Assembly: GCF_020193575.1 (NCBI RefSeq)
Contig: NZ_JADYVD010000004.1
Location: 124,001 to 188,000, forward strand
DNA length: 64,000 nt
Source of the DNA: Ensifer sp. IC4062
GTDB taxonomy: Bacteria > Pseudomonadota > Alphaproteobacteria > Rhizobiales > Rhizobiaceae
Direction of reading: 5' to 3'
The position numbers were made by a program, and so were the translations under genes. This document shows, piece after piece, positions 53,253 through 62,231 of the stretch; the stretch's first letter is position 1; each line of letters starts with the position of its first letter. The notes under the pieces were generated by a model, which saw only the letters and a program-made list of their open reading frames with translations, did not search any database and had not been told where the DNA came from.

Positions 53253-54422
53253 TCACGGTCTCAAAACCACCTTTACGCAACCATCCTTCCTCTCGCCGAA
53301 GGTACTGTAGAGCGCCGGCCCCTCATCGAGGCCACCCCTATGCGTGATGACGAATGAAGGGTCGATCTCCCCTTTGCCGATCCGATCGAGAAGCGACGGA
53401 AGATACCGTTGAACCGGCGTCTGGCCCATACGGAAGGTCAGTCCGCGGTTAATTGCCGATCCCATCGGTATTTTGTCGAGGTGTCCGCCATAGACACCGA
53501 CAATCGAGACCGTTCCGAAATTTCGGCAGCAATGGATCGCCTGCCGCAACACGTGTGGGCGATCGGTACCCATGTATGTGGCCACTTTCACGCGATCGAC
53601 AAAGGAATCGAGGCTTGCCCAGCTATCAGCCTCGGTACCGACCGCGTCGATGCAGGCGTCGGCTCCCCGACCATGGGTTATCTCCATGATCCGTTCATAG
53701 ATATCCTCCTGCATGAAATCGAGGGTCATCGCGCCGGCCGTTTCGGCGAGCCTTAGCCGCTCCGGAACCGTATCCACGGCAATGACCCGTTCGGCACCGA
53801 GCAGGAACGCCGAGCGGATCGCCATCTGGCCGACAGGCCCACATCCCCAGATTGCAATCGTGTCCGCCGGGTTGATGTCGCAGAACTCGGCGGCCATGTA
53901 GCCGGTTGGAAAGATGTCGGAAAGAAACAGCACCTGCTCGTCCGTGAGTTCATCCGGAATCTTTATCGGTCCCACATCGGCATAGGGCACGCGGAGATAT
54001 TCAGCCTGTCCCCCACTGTAACCGCCGAGAAGGTGCGAATAGCCGAACAGCCCGGCAGGTGAATTGCCCCACAACTTCGTCGCCTTTTCCCGATCGGGAT
54101 TGGTGCGTTCGCAGCCCGAATAGAAGCCGCGCTGACAGAAAAAACACTCGCCGCATGCGATGGTAAAAGGGACAACAACACGGTCGCCGACGCTCAATCT
54201 GGTCGCCCTCCTACCAACCTCGACAACCTCGCCCATCGTTTCATGACCAAGGACGTCGCCGTGCTCCATTGAGGGGATGAGACCGTTGAATATATGGACG
54301 TCAGAGCCGCAGATCGCGCAGGCCGTCACCTTGATGATGACGTCGCGGTCATTCTCGATTTTCGGGTCAGGCACGCTCTCGCATCGGATGTCGCCCTTGC
54401 CGTGCCAAGTCAAAGCCTTCAT
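53253..54422 (-). CDS. Zinc-dependent alcohol dehydrogenase (formaldehyde-dehydrogenase-like)
   Basis: A 389-residue medium-chain dehydrogenase of the glutathione-independent formaldehyde/threonine-dehydrogenase group. The catalytic zinc ligands are in CAICGSDVH and GHE; the structural zinc loop [15 protein letters not shown] has four cysteines; the NAD motif is [17 protein letters not shown] precedes the ATG at 54422. It overlaps the SDR gene (ATGA) and is probably co-transcribed with it. The true substrate is not known. Confidence 0.9.
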   Translation of the reverse strand: MKALTWHGKGDIRCESVPDPKIENDRDVIIKVTACAICGSDVHIFNGLIPSMEHGDVLGHETMGEVVEVGRRATRLSVGDRVVVPFTIACGECFFCQRGFYSGCERTNPDREKATKLWGNSPAGLFGYSHLLGGYSGGQAEYLRVPYADVGPIKIPDELTDEQVLFLSDIFPTGYMAAEFCDINPADTIAIWGCGPVGQMAIRSAFLLGAERVIAVDTVPERLRLAETAGAMTLDFMQEDIYERIMEITHGRGADACIDAVGTEADSWASLDSFVDRVKVATYMGTDRPHVLRQAIHCCRNFGTVSIVGVYGGHLDKIPMGSAINRGLTFRMGQTPVQRYLPSLLDRIGKGEIDPSFVITHRGGLDEGPALYSTFGERKDGCVKVVLRP

Positions 54423-55408
54423 CTCAGGACTCCTCTGTATGAAACACGGGATCTCCCCGCGATCAGGGCGGCGACAGCGAACCCGACGACGACTACAGCC
54501 GCCATGGTTGCAATGGGAATCCTGTGGGACGAGCGAAGGCCTCCGTCGATACCACCGGCCACGGCGGGCGCCTTGAACAGGTTGCCGTTGCTGTTCTCCG
54601 CCCGCGGCGCCTGCTTCAGGTAACGTGACGTAAGCTGCGCCAGCAGCCGCGTCGTCGTGTTGGGCGCGAGAAAATGGACGAAGCGGGCGAGGTCCGCGAC
54701 CAGACCCACGGTAATCGAGGCGCGTGGACGCTCTGCGAGACGTACGATGGCGCGAGCGGCGCGACGCGCGTTGTAGACGGGCGGAGGAACGCTGAGTTTC
54801 CGGCCCGTATAGTTGGCGCCATGGCCCACGCCAGGAGTATCCATGAATGTCGGATAGACATCGCAAATATGGATGTCAGGTTCATCGGCGAGCTCGGCAC
54901 GGAGGGCCTCAGAGAAGCCTCTAAGACCGAACTTGCTGGCGCTGTAAGCCGTCGCGAAGGGGGTGGAAGCAAAACCGCCCAAAGATATCATATTGATGAA
55001 GGTGCCGTGGCGCTGCTTGAGAAAGATTGGGATGGCCGCATGTGCATCGTTGATATGGCCAATCAGGTTGGTGCGGATGACTTGCTCATGGGCAGCTATG
55101 GGCGTGTCAACGAAGCGACCAACCGCGCCCACGCCGACATTGCTGAACCAGACGTCGATCTTGCCGAAGCTCGTTGCCTTCTCTGCCAGCTCCTTGACGG
55201 CGTCCGCATCCGTCACGTCCGTAGGAACGACCAAAACGTCGGTCCCCAATTCGCGACAGGTCTTCGCCACAAGCTGAAGGGCGGCGGCATCGCGCGCGGC
55301 AAGGACGAGTTTCGAGCCCCGTCGGGCGAACGCCTCGGCCGCAGCCTGGCCTACTCCGGAGGAGGCGCCCGTGATGACCACCACCGCATCTCTCAAAGCC
55401 TTTTTCAT
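54419..55408 (-). CDS. Short-chain dehydrogenase with C-terminal membrane helix
   Basis: A 329-residue SDR. It has the cofactor motif [10 protein letters not shown] near residue 13, NVGVG, the catalytic Ser in MISLGGFAS and YSASK, all classical. Beyond residue 255 a tail includes a membrane helix ([18 protein letters not shown]), so it may be tethered to the membrane. It precedes the alcohol dehydrogenase in one unit, controlled by the EcfG-type promoter at 55438-55463. Confidence 0.88.
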   Translation of the reverse strand: MKKALRDAVVVITGASSGVGQAAAEAFARRGSKLVLAARDAAALQLVAKTCRELGTDVLVVPTDVTDADAVKELAEKATSFGKIDVWFSNVGVGAVGRFVDTPIAAHEQVIRTNLIGHINDAHAAIPIFLKQRHGTFINMISLGGFASTPFATAYSASKFGLRGFSEALRAELADEPDIHICDVYPTFMDTPGVGHGANYTGRKLSVPPPVYNARRAARAIVRLAERPRASITVGLVADLARFVHFLAPNTTTRLLAQLTSRYLKQAPRAENSNGNLFKAPAVAGGIDGGLRSSHRIPIATMAAVVVVGFAVAALIAGRSRVSYRGVLR

Positions 55409-55437
55409 ACTGCATCTCCGTCTCTATCGTTGCGAAC

Positions 55438-55463
55438 GAACCGGCAGATGCTGAAGATGTTCC
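55438..55463 (-). promoter_or_regulatory. EcfG/RpoE2-type promoter
   Basis: On the minus strand, GGAAC (55463-55459), 17 bases, GTTC (55441-55438), 30 bases before the SDR start. Confidence 0.72.
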
Positions 55464-55543
55464 AGCGGCGCCGCACGACGCCTGCACAGGCGCGATCGGC
55501 TGTCAGCCGAGACCTGAATCGCGAAACTGTCACACGAGAAAAG

Positions 55544-55675
55544 CTAGTTTGATTGATCGATCGCGTGAGGCGGGGGCTGGCCGTTTTCCGACGTTCCATC
55601 CAGTGGAAAAAGCACCCAGATCATTGCGATCACCATCAGCACGAGTATTGCCGCCGCTGTGACTGCTTTGGACAT
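55544..55675 (-). CDS. Small single-pass membrane protein
   Basis: A 43-residue protein with one membrane helix (AVTAAAILVLMVIAMIWVLF) and a polar tail. Two adjacent ATGs follow GGAGGT; the second gives the better spacing and is used. A weak EcfG-like element at 55768-55793 lies upstream. Function unknown. Confidence 0.6.
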   Translation of the reverse strand: MSKAVTAAAILVLMVIAMIWVLFPLDGTSENGQPPPHAIDQSN

Positions 55676-55767
55676 CATACCTCCGACGATCGCCCCGGTC
55701 CCGGGGGCGCTGAAGTAGAGACTGACGGAACAGGGGCCTATGGTTCCTGCTTCGTCGAAAGGCATCC

Positions 55768-55793
55768 CAATCGCCGTGAATGACAATTGTTCC
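55768..55793 (-). promoter_or_regulatory. Weak EcfG/RpoE2-like promoter
   Basis: On the minus strand, GGAAC (55793-55789) and ATTG (55771-55768). Spacing fits but the -10 lacks the preferred G; upstream of the 43-residue membrane protein. Confidence 0.35.
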
Positions 55794-55958
55794 TCAACTG
55801 CCAGACAACCGTCGTCTCAACAACTTCACGATGTCCCGTCGGAGTACCGATGCCCTCGCGAACATGCGCCTTCCGGCGAACCATGGCGCAAGACTTGGGA
55901 ACACGTTGGGGAACAAAACGCCGACTATTCGCTTTTTCCCGGGACGAAAGGGAAAACC

Positions 55959-56219
55959 ATGATTGCACGCTTGAAAGAACCTGTCCGCCGCACGGCCGAG
56001 ACACGCGACGAGGAAATCGAAGAGATCGGCCCACATTTAGCACGCCCGGAGGATGCAAAACCGGTGGACCAAGGCCGGATACCACCGGTCCGCAGCAGGG
56101 ACGAGGCGAATGTCGATCCTGACGATGTCCTTCCGGACGACGAGGAAGAGCAATCCATCACCGACAATCCGTCGCGAGAAGAGGTCCGCTTTGGCAATTT
56201 GAAGCCGCCGCGCCCCTAG
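55959..56219 (+). CDS. Acidic hydrophilic hypothetical protein
   Basis: An 86-residue protein rich in Asp/Glu/Arg/Pro with no hydrophobic segment (DEANVDPDDVLPDDEEEQS), probably disordered. AAAGGGAAAACC precedes the ATG at 55959. A GGAAC at 55910-55914 has TT at the right spacing, but the -10 is GCTT, so control by EcfG is doubtful. No family recognised. Confidence 0.6.
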   Translation: MIARLKEPVRRTAETRDEEIEEIGPHLARPEDAKPVDQGRIPPVRSRDEANVDPDDVLPDDEEEQSITDNPSREEVRFGNLKPPRP

Positions 56220-56530
56220 TTCGACTGTCGCGCAGTTGGGACGTCCGGGGCGCAGCGTTGGCGGGCTCCCTCAGAAAATGCTCGCAGGCTTATCCTCACC
56301 TCGAGGGCCGCGCGGCTTTCGCCAAGGCGGTCGCCAAAGCGGCGGGCGGAAGAATGCAGGCTGGCGCAAGCATCGACAGGCGCGACGATCTTTGGAAGCA
56401 GGATCGCGTTGAGACCCAGCGTCAGTATGTCCAGGAAGGCGATGTCATCCACGCGCGAATGATTTAGCCGCCCGCGACCACGAACGCGCGACTGCGCCAG
56501 CTGCGGTTAAGCAGTGGCGCAGAAGCTCGG
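56220..56530. other. 311 bp without a confident gene
   Basis: A GTG-started minus-strand frame at 56216-56452 (78 codons, with IAFLDILTLGLNAILLPKIV) and a plus-strand frame at 56258-56467 both exist. Neither has a ribosome site or promoter, so neither is called. Confidence 0.4.
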
Positions 56531-57526
56531 CTACTCTCGCGACCATTCACGCACTTGCTCTTTGGCGGCATCGTGCGCGTGAAGTGCAGCATCGCCGGTC
56601 TTGTCCAGCATCTCCTGGCCAGTTGCCACCGCTTCGCCGACCGCCGCATTCGTCCGCGCCGCGAGATTGCTGCGCACGTCGTCAGCCGCCTCACCCATAG
56701 CCTCGTCTTCGGCGTGTGTATGGGGCAGCGCAGCCCCTATCGCTGCGCCGACCGCAAAGGCCAGTGCACCTCCGACCAGAGGCTGGTCGCGGAAATGCTT
56801 GAGGATAGCCGCGTTGAGATGTGCGCCCTCCTCTTGCAGCGATCGGCCAGCATCCTGAGCGCGTCCTGCGAGGGATTTTCCGGTATCCGCAAGAGATTTA
56901 CCGGTATCCGCAAGGGAGTCGGACAGACGGCTTGCCGCGGCACTCATCTGCCGCCATTTGCTGGATGCCCAACCGGAGGCCTCGTCAAACAAGGCACCGG
57001 CTTCGTTACGCACTTCCTCGATCTGCCTTCCTGTTGCGTCAGCAAAACCGCGATACACATTGCCGTTTGGATCGACGAAGTGGCCCGCCCGACGATCGGA
57101 AGGGTCAGTCAAAGCCCTGAAGCGACTGCCGCTTTCATCCGTGAAGTGGCTGTAGCGCTCTCCGAAGCTTGCTTCTGCGGGTCCGACGCGCCTTACAGAA
57201 CCCGTCACGGTCGCGAGCGGATAGTCGTCCGCGCCGTCATCGTCATCCTTCAATGCGGGCGCGCGGGAACCTGGATTGGCGAGAAGCCAGGCGAGGCTTA
57301 CCCCCATCAAAGCAACGGGGATCGGATTTGTCTTGAGCGCGACACCGAGATTGCTGAGATATTCGGCCCCGCCGCTCGTCTTGGCATATTCGAGCATCTC
57401 GTCCATCAATTGTCCCGGGGACATGCGTTCCTGGATGGCGTGAAGCTTTTCTTCGATGCGTTGGCGATCGGACTCGATCTCTCGCTGCAGTTCAGCAGAC
57501 GAATGCGTGTGGGGAGAATCGTTCAT
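56531..57526 (-). CDS. DUF3618 membrane-associated protein
   Basis: A 331-residue protein. The N-terminal 60 residues are the DUF3618 domain (LQREIESDRQRIEEKLHAIQERMSPGQLMDE), followed by a short membrane segment (NPIPVALMGVSLAWLLA) and a long Ala/Asp/Ser-rich region, then a second hydrophobic segment (GGALAFAVGAAIGAAL). A SLADTGK unit is repeated in tandem near residue 205, matching a 21-bp direct repeat in the DNA. It overlaps the holin-like gene by four bases and ends a three-gene operon. Confidence 0.85.
   Translation of the reverse strand: MNDSPHTHSSAELQREIESDRQRIEEKLHAIQERMSPGQLMDEMLEYAKTSGGAEYLSNLGVALKTNPIPVALMGVSLAWLLANPGSRAPALKDDDDGADDYPLATVTGSVRRVGPAEASFGERYSHFTDESGSRFRALTDPSDRRAGHFVDPNGNVYRGFADATGRQIEEVRNEAGALFDEASGWASSKWRQMSAAASRLSDSLADTGKSLADTGKSLAGRAQDAGRSLQEEGAHLNAAILKHFRDQPLVGGALAFAVGAAIGAALPHTHAEDEAMGEAADDVRSNLAARTNAAVGEAVATGQEMLDKTGDAALHAHDAAKEQVREWSRE
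56874..56915. repeat. Two 21-bp tandem direct repeats inside the DUF3618 gene
   Basis: Units at 56874-56894 and 56895-56915 differ at one base and encode the repeated LADTGKS heptad, suggesting a recent in-frame duplication or variable linker length. Confidence 0.8.
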
Positions 57527-57942
57527 CGCACTTGCTCCTTAAACACGTCCACGTCGCGCTGCAGAGAGGCTGCTGTCCTATCGAGCTTGAAGCTGCTGGC
57601 TTTCATAGTCGACAGGCCACGAGAAATCATTGCCCAGGCGAGCAGGCCCACCACGACGCCGACAATGGCCGCCGACAATGCATCGGCATTCGGTTCGGTC
57701 ATGCCGCGCGCCATGAGAAACGCGGCGAGTCCCTGCACCACCGCGCTCAACAGCACGCCAATGGCGCCAATCGCGAAGATCAAACCGACAAAGATCGTCT
57801 CCAAGCTGCCTGTCGCACGGTCCAGAGTCTCGGATGCTTCCGTCTTTGCCAGATCGATTTCCTTGCGGAAAAGTCCTGATATGTCCGTCACCAAACCGGT
57901 CATCAATTCCGATAAGGGGCGGTCGTCCCGATGGTTAGTCAT
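57523..57942 (-). CDS. Phage-holin-family (Phage_holin_3_6/DUF1469) membrane protein
   Basis: A 139-residue protein with two membrane helices (IFVGLIFAIGAIGVLLSAVVQGLAAFL and a second around residues 87-105) preceded by an amphipathic helix (LVTDISGLFRKEIDLAKTEASE). Despite the family name, relatives are ordinary chromosomal stress-associated membrane proteins, with no sign of phage here. It overlaps its neighbours by 8 and 4 bases; middle gene of the operon starting at 58546. Confidence 0.85.
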   Translation of the reverse strand: MTNHRDDRPLSELMTGLVTDISGLFRKEIDLAKTEASETLDRATGSLETIFVGLIFAIGAIGVLLSAVVQGLAAFLMARGMTEPNADALSAAIVGVVVGLLAWAMISRGLSTMKASSFKLDRTAASLQRDVDVFKEQVR

Positions 57943-58546
57943 TGCGCTGAAGCTCCTCAAAATTCCCCCCGCCTTCACTTGCCCGATCACTTGATGCCGG
58001 CAGTGCGGAAGATGGTTGGGAAACGGTCCGGTGAGTGCGACGCTGGGCCGAGGCGGTCAGGAACCGACTGGCGGCCAGTCCTGCGATCGCCGCCATGCCG
58101 AGAAAGGCCAGCGGTTGCTTTCGGCCGAAGTCTTCGGCCATACCGGCAATCTCACCGAGATCGCGACCCTCGACGTCGCGTGCAAAGCCGCGGAGTGATG
58201 TGCCAATCTGTTGCGCGTATCGGCCCAAAGCCCGCTGATCCGACTGCTGGAGTTCGGAGCCAACCTTCTCTATGGCCATCGCTACGCCGCTCAATTGGCG
58301 CGCCACGACGTTCTTCTCCCGCTCGGCGGTGCGGATCGCAGCGTCTCGGGCCTTCTCGGCCTGATCACCCGCGAACTCTCGCATATCATCCAGATCTTCG
58401 CGCACCGCCTGTTGCAGGTTGCGATCTGCCGCGCTTTCGCCAGTTCCAGTGTTTTGCGCGCCATATGCATCATCGACCCCTTGCGAGGTCGTTATGGGCA
58501 CTCGCAACGGATCGCCGGGGGCGCGGCCGCTTGGTTCATTGTTCAT
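57935..58546 (-). CDS. Nutrient-deprivation-induced-like membrane protein
   Basis: A 203-residue protein. It has a disordered N-terminus, a long coiled-coil-like helix (residues 42-115 with AVREDLDDMREFAGDQAEKARDAAIRTAEREK), then one membrane segment (PLAFLGMAAIAGLAASRFLTA) and a Ser-rich tail. It resembles rhizobial nutrient-deprivation-induced proteins. It is the first gene of the operon with the holin-like and DUF3618 genes; the EcfG-type promoter lies 51-76 bases upstream. Confidence 0.75.
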   Translation of the reverse strand: MNNEPSGRAPGDPLRVPITTSQGVDDAYGAQNTGTGESAADRNLQQAVREDLDDMREFAGDQAEKARDAAIRTAEREKNVVARQLSGVAMAIEKVGSELQQSDQRALGRYAQQIGTSLRGFARDVEGRDLGEIAGMAEDFGRKQPLAFLGMAAIAGLAASRFLTASAQRRTHRTVSQPSSALPASSDRASEGGGNFEELQRND

Positions 58547-58596
58547 TTTTCGGCTCCTCCCATGGGAGTAACGGGATCAATTACGTGTATGCAAAC

Positions 58597-58622
58597 AAAC
58601 GAGCCACTTGGACCCTTGTTCC
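58597..58622 (-). promoter_or_regulatory. EcfG/RpoE2-type promoter
   Basis: On the minus strand, GGAAC (58622-58618), 17 bases, GTTT (58600-58597), upstream of the three-gene operon ending with DUF3618. Confidence 0.75.
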
Positions 58623-58838
58623 CTGTTTGGATCCGATTCTGAGCATTGCAGACATTCCCAAGGCCGGTGTCAGCGCACCGGAGAGGCACGCGCATGCAAA
58701 ACCGCGGTTTACATTTGCGGATAGCGCCCTATTTCCCGCATGTACCGATGCCGGCATAGAGACCGGCATGTCTTGGCGCGGTCGGCCTTTTCGCCAAGCG
58801 ACCGCAATCATCACTCCAACATCCATCGAGAGGCAAAT

Positions 58839-59266
58839 ATGACCGAAGTCAAAAAGGTGACGTCGTTCGCATCCACTATACTGCCAAGCTGACAGACGGC
58901 ACGGCAGTCGAATCCTCGCAGGGTCGCGAACCGCTTGAATTCCAAGTGGGCGCTGGTCAGATCATTCCGGGGCTCGACCGTGAGATCAGCGGCATGGCGA
59001 TCGGCGAGATGAACACGGTCTCCATTCCCGCTGAGGAGGCATATGGCCGTCGTGATGATGCCCAGGTGCAGACGGTACCGCGTTCCGCGGTTCCCGCCGG
59101 GGTCGAGATCGGGACCAAGCTGCAAGCAACCACTGCCGATGGCCGTCAGATGGCGTTCACCGTGACCGGTGTCGATGACGAACGAGTGACGGTGGACGGC
59201 AATCATCCCCTCGCCGGCCAGGATCTGGTCTTCGATGTCACCGTCGTGGAAGTCCTCCAGACGTAG
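58839..59266 (+). pseudogene. FKBP-type peptidyl-prolyl isomerase, frameshifted
   Basis: The reading frame from the ATG at 58839 (after GAGAGGCAAAT) gives MTEVKK, then leaves frame at a run of five As (58851-58855) and stops soon after. Adding one A restores a full SlyD/FKBP-like protein of about 142 residues: GDVVRIHYTAKLTDGTAVESS, PLEFQVGAGQIIPGLDREISGM and EEAYGRRDDAQVQTVPRSAVP, with the FKBP domain and flap intact. Either a real frameshift or a homopolymer sequencing error. Without the first 35 residues the enzyme would lack part of its fold. Confidence 0.75.
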
Positions 59267-59382
59267 GCGGCGCTGCTGTCGTCGCCGGTCAGATGACGCC
59301 AGCGTGGGCGGAAACCGGCGCCGATGGCTTCTTTGAGCGGGGCGCTCGTACCGTGACCAATGTTGAGTCCGCACCATGCTCC

Positions 59383-60375
59383 TCAATCAGCCGCTTTGCC
59401 GAGCGTGTCGGCCACGTGAGCGCCGCGTTGGCCCATTGGCAATGGTTTGCCTGTCGTAGAGTCCACCGTCGTCTGATGCTCGAGCTCGGCATTGATCAGC
59501 GCTCCCACGATCAGGATCATCACCGAGATCCAGACCCACATCATGAGACCGACAAGTACGCCGAGAGCGCCATATGTGGCGTTGTAGTTGGCGAAGTGCT
59601 CCAGGTAGAAAGAAAAGATCCAGGAGGCGGCGAGCCACAGCAACGTGCTGAACACGGCGCCCCAGTTCAGCCATCTGAGTTTCGCCCGTTCCCGGCTTGG
59701 ACCAAAACGATAGATGAGGATTGTACCGATCGTGGCCAGAAGCAGAATAGCTGGCCACCTCGCCACCTTGGTTAAGTTCTCTACCCAGCGATCAAGCCAC
59801 AGATAGGCAAGCACAGCCGGCACGATGCCAATCGCAACGATCAGGGCGACCACAAACAGCAGGGCTGCAAAGGTGAACGCAAGACACAAGAGGGTTCTCG
59901 ACAAGAAACCTCTCTTTTCCTGTTCTCCATATGCGACGTTCATTGCGTCGAAGAGCGCCGCCATACCATTGGCCGCGCTCCACAAGGAAACCAAGAGGCT
60001 CAACAGGAAGCTGATACTGAGTGTGGACGTCCGCTGAGTTGTCAGCGACTTCAACTGATCCATGATCAGATCGTAGGATCCGGGCGGCAACAACGCCTCC
60101 AGAGCGCCCATGTGCGTGCCGATTGCCGATGGGTCCGCGACGAGTCCGTAGATCGAGACCAGTGCAGCCAGCGCAGGAAACAGCGCCAACAGCAGATAAA
60201 AGGTCACGCCGGCCGCGATCAGAACGATCCGCTCTTCGGATATTTCGGCCACCACCCGCCAGAAGACGTCCCGCATCCCTCTGGGGGGTATTTCTCTTGG
60301 TGTCGCGGCGTCCCGGCCCCGTCCCGGCTCCGTGGCCTGCAGTCTTTCGACGAGATCCATTTCCTTCGCAGTCAT
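59383..60375 (-). CDS. YihY/BrkB-family inner-membrane protein
   Basis: A protein of about 330 residues with six membrane helices and the YihY pattern: LIAAGVTFYLLLALFPALAALVSIYG, SISFLLSLLVSLWSAANGMAALFDAMNVAYGE and the closing YGALGVLVGLMMWVWISVMILIVGALINAELEH. The start is uncertain: ATG at 60375 is used, but a GTG at 60420 and an ATG at 60360 are in frame. The EcfG-type promoter at 60428-60453 fits the later starts. The family is often called an RNase BN homologue wrongly; its role is unknown. Confidence 0.85.
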   Translation of the reverse strand: MTAKEMDLVERLQATEPGRGRDAATPREIPPRGMRDVFWRVVAEISEERIVLIAAGVTFYLLLALFPALAALVSIYGLVADPSAIGTHMGALEALLPPGSYDLIMDQLKSLTTQRTSTLSISFLLSLLVSLWSAANGMAALFDAMNVAYGEQEKRGFLSRTLLCLAFTFAALLFVVALIVAIGIVPAVLAYLWLDRWVENLTKVARWPAILLLATIGTILIYRFGPSRERAKLRWLNWGAVFSTLLWLAASWIFSFYLEHFANYNATYGALGVLVGLMMWVWISVMILIVGALINAELEHQTTVDSTTGKPLPMGQRGAHVADTLGKAAD

Positions 60376-60427
60376 GACCGGGGTCCGCTGATCGCTCAAA
60401 TCGGCCTCTTCGCGCCGCACGCATTAG

Positions 60428-60453
60428 CAACGCCGGGGAAAATGCCTTGTTCC
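60428..60453 (-). promoter_or_regulatory. EcfG/RpoE2-type promoter
   Basis: On the minus strand, GGAAC (60453-60449), 17 bases, GTTG (60431-60428), upstream of the YihY gene. Confidence 0.7.
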
Positions 60454-60647
60454 GACGGTCCGTCATCCTGCGTGCGGCTGGGGCACCGCCGCCATTGTGA
60501 CTGCGGCGGTGTTCGGGCCCTACCAGCGTGACCCGCGATGGCCTCCGTAGGCGCGAGGTCCGGAGGAGGTAGCGCCCGATAGTCCCTTCTGTGCGCTGCG
60601 GGACCTCGCACCGTCTGAGGCCAGAAGGGACCGCGGTCCCTGCTGCA

Positions 60648-60673
60648 GGAACAAATCGCGGTTGAAATCAATT
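60648..60673 (+). promoter_or_regulatory. Weak EcfG/RpoE2-like promoter
   Basis: GGAAC at 60648-60652 with TT at 60672-60673 (spacing 19), but the -10 reads AATT. It lies just before the phospholipase-D gene. Confidence 0.35.
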
Positions 60674-60677
60674 CATT

Positions 60678-62231
60678 TTGCAGTCGCCACCGACGGGATG
60701 CAAAAGCTTGGTTTGGAAGAGAGTATTTAGCGGAAGTACAACTGACCGAGAGAGTCGGGCGCACCGACCAATCGTCAAGGAGGCGGAAAATGCCTGGCGC
60801 CGCGTGTCCGCAAGGCGCTTATCCTTTCTCATCGATGCCGCAGCCTATTACGCTTGCCTCGAACGCGCGCTCGAGGAAGCGGAGGAGCAGGTCTGGATAA
60901 CCGGATGGGATTTTGATCCGCGCATCAAATTGCGCCCAGAAAATCCGCATGCGGAATCGCTCGGCAATCTGCTGGAGCGCTTGGCGGCGCACAAACCGAA
61001 CCTCAAGATCCGCATTCTCGTCTGGGCGATGGGGCCGATCTATTCTGGAAAGTCGCTGCGGCTCTTTCGCAAGCAGAAATGGGCCGCCCATTCCCAGATC
61101 GAACTTCGTTTCGCGAGCCATCGTGCACTCCGGGGTTCGCATCACCAGAAGCTTATCTCCATCGACGACGGCGTCGCTTTCGTCGGTGGCATCGACCTGA
61201 CTGCGCGGCGCTGGGATACGCCGGATCACCTGGCCCATAATGAGGTCCGCCGCGATCCCGATGGCCAATCCTACGATCCGGTGCATGACATCCAGGTGGT
61301 GCTGGATGGGGAGGCCAGCCGCGCGATTGGAGACCTCTGCCGCTCCCGCTGGAAGGCGTCGACCGGCGATGAGATCGGAGCGCCACGCGCAACGAGGGTT
61401 GCGTGGCCCGCCGGCACTGTCCCGGTCCTGAAGAACTGCTTCGTTGCGATTGCGCGCACCGAACCTGCGTTCAGCAAGGGAAAAGGCCGGCGAGAAGCGC
61501 TGCGCCTCACACTCGACGCTCTACGCAGCGCTCAACGCGAGATCTACATCGAGAACCAATATTTCGCCTCGCGGAAGATCGGCGCGTTGCTTTGCCGACG
61601 CCTGAAGGAGCCGGACGGTCCGGAAATTGTCATTGTCACCACCCGCAGTTCGCATGGTTTCCTCGAGAAGGTTTTCATGGGGGGAAACCGGGACCGCCTC
61701 ATTCGAAGGCTGAAGCAGACCGACCGTTGTGGCAGGCTGCGGGTCGGCTACCCGGTCGTGCCTGCGGGCGATGGATCTGAACAGGAGGTCTTGATCCATT
61801 CCAAGGTGGTCGCCATCGACGGCCGATTTCTCCGCGTCGGCTCCTCGAATTTCAATCACCGCTCCGAAAGCCTCGACACGGAATGCGACGTCGCGGTGGA
61901 AGCCGCAAACGAAGAGCAGAGTGCCGCGATCGTCAGTGTTCGCAACGGGCTTTTGGCGGAACATCTCGACGTCGACACGAGCGAGGTCGAGAGCGCGTTA
62001 AGGGACACTGGCTCTCTCGTCGCTGCCCTCGATAGGCTAAACACCGGCCGCCGCGGCATACGGGCCTTCGATGGGGTCGACGATGGGGGGGCAACCAACC
62101 TTGTCTGGGGCACGGGGCTTGTCGATCCGCGCAGACCGATACGCCCTTTCTACCGCACGCATAAATTGATTAGACGCTGGGGAGGTCAGTTCTTCGCCTT
62201 GCTCGCCAGGCTTTTTCCGTCGTCTCGATGA
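60678..62231 (+). CDS. Phospholipase D-family protein (cardiolipin synthase ClsB-like)
   Basis: A protein of up to 517 residues with two HKD motifs: HHQKLISIDDGVAFVGGIDL near residue 155 and IHSKVVAIDGRFLRVGSSNFNHRS near residue 373, both with the H-x-K-x4-D set. Such proteins transfer phosphatidyl groups or cleave phospholipids. There is no N-terminal membrane helix. The start is unclear (TTG at 60678 is the first possible); the core begins near residue 30. With the UPF0104-like and endonuclease/phosphatase-like genes it matches the set ybhO(clsB)-ybhN-ybhP of E. coli. Confidence 0.85.
   Translation: MQSPPTGCKSLVWKRVFSGSTTDRESRAHRPIVKEAENAWRRVSARRLSFLIDAAAYYACLERALEEAEEQVWITGWDFDPRIKLRPENPHAESLGNLLERLAAHKPNLKIRILVWAMGPIYSGKSLRLFRKQKWAAHSQIELRFASHRALRGSHHQKLISIDDGVAFVGGIDLTARRWDTPDHLAHNEVRRDPDGQSYDPVHDIQVVLDGEASRAIGDLCRSRWKASTGDEIGAPRATRVAWPAGTVPVLKNCFVAIARTEPAFSKGKGRREALRLTLDALRSAQREIYIENQYFASRKIGALLCRRLKEPDGPEIVIVTTRSSHGFLEKVFMGGNRDRLIRRLKQTDRCGRLRVGYPVVPAGDGSEQEVLIHSKVVAIDGRFLRVGSSNFNHRSESLDTECDVAVEAANEEQSAAIVSVRNGLLAEHLDVDTSEVESALRDTGSLVAALDRLNTGRRGIRAFDGVDDGGATNLVWGTGLVDPRRPIRPFYRTHKLIRRWGGQFFALLARLFPSSR

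Noticed and set aside
55910-55934. EcfG-like promoter before the 86-residue acidic protein
   Set aside because: GGAAC is present at the right distance but the -10 reads GCTT, too far from the GTT-type consensus to call.
56216-56452. Minus-strand 78-codon frame with a hydrophobic N-terminus
   Set aside because: GTG start without a ribosome site, no promoter match, and part of it lies against the end of the 86-residue gene on the other strand.
57523-57942. Possible prophage because of a holin-family protein
   Set aside because: The family is widespread in chromosomal stress operons, and no integrase, capsid, tail or lysis genes are nearby.
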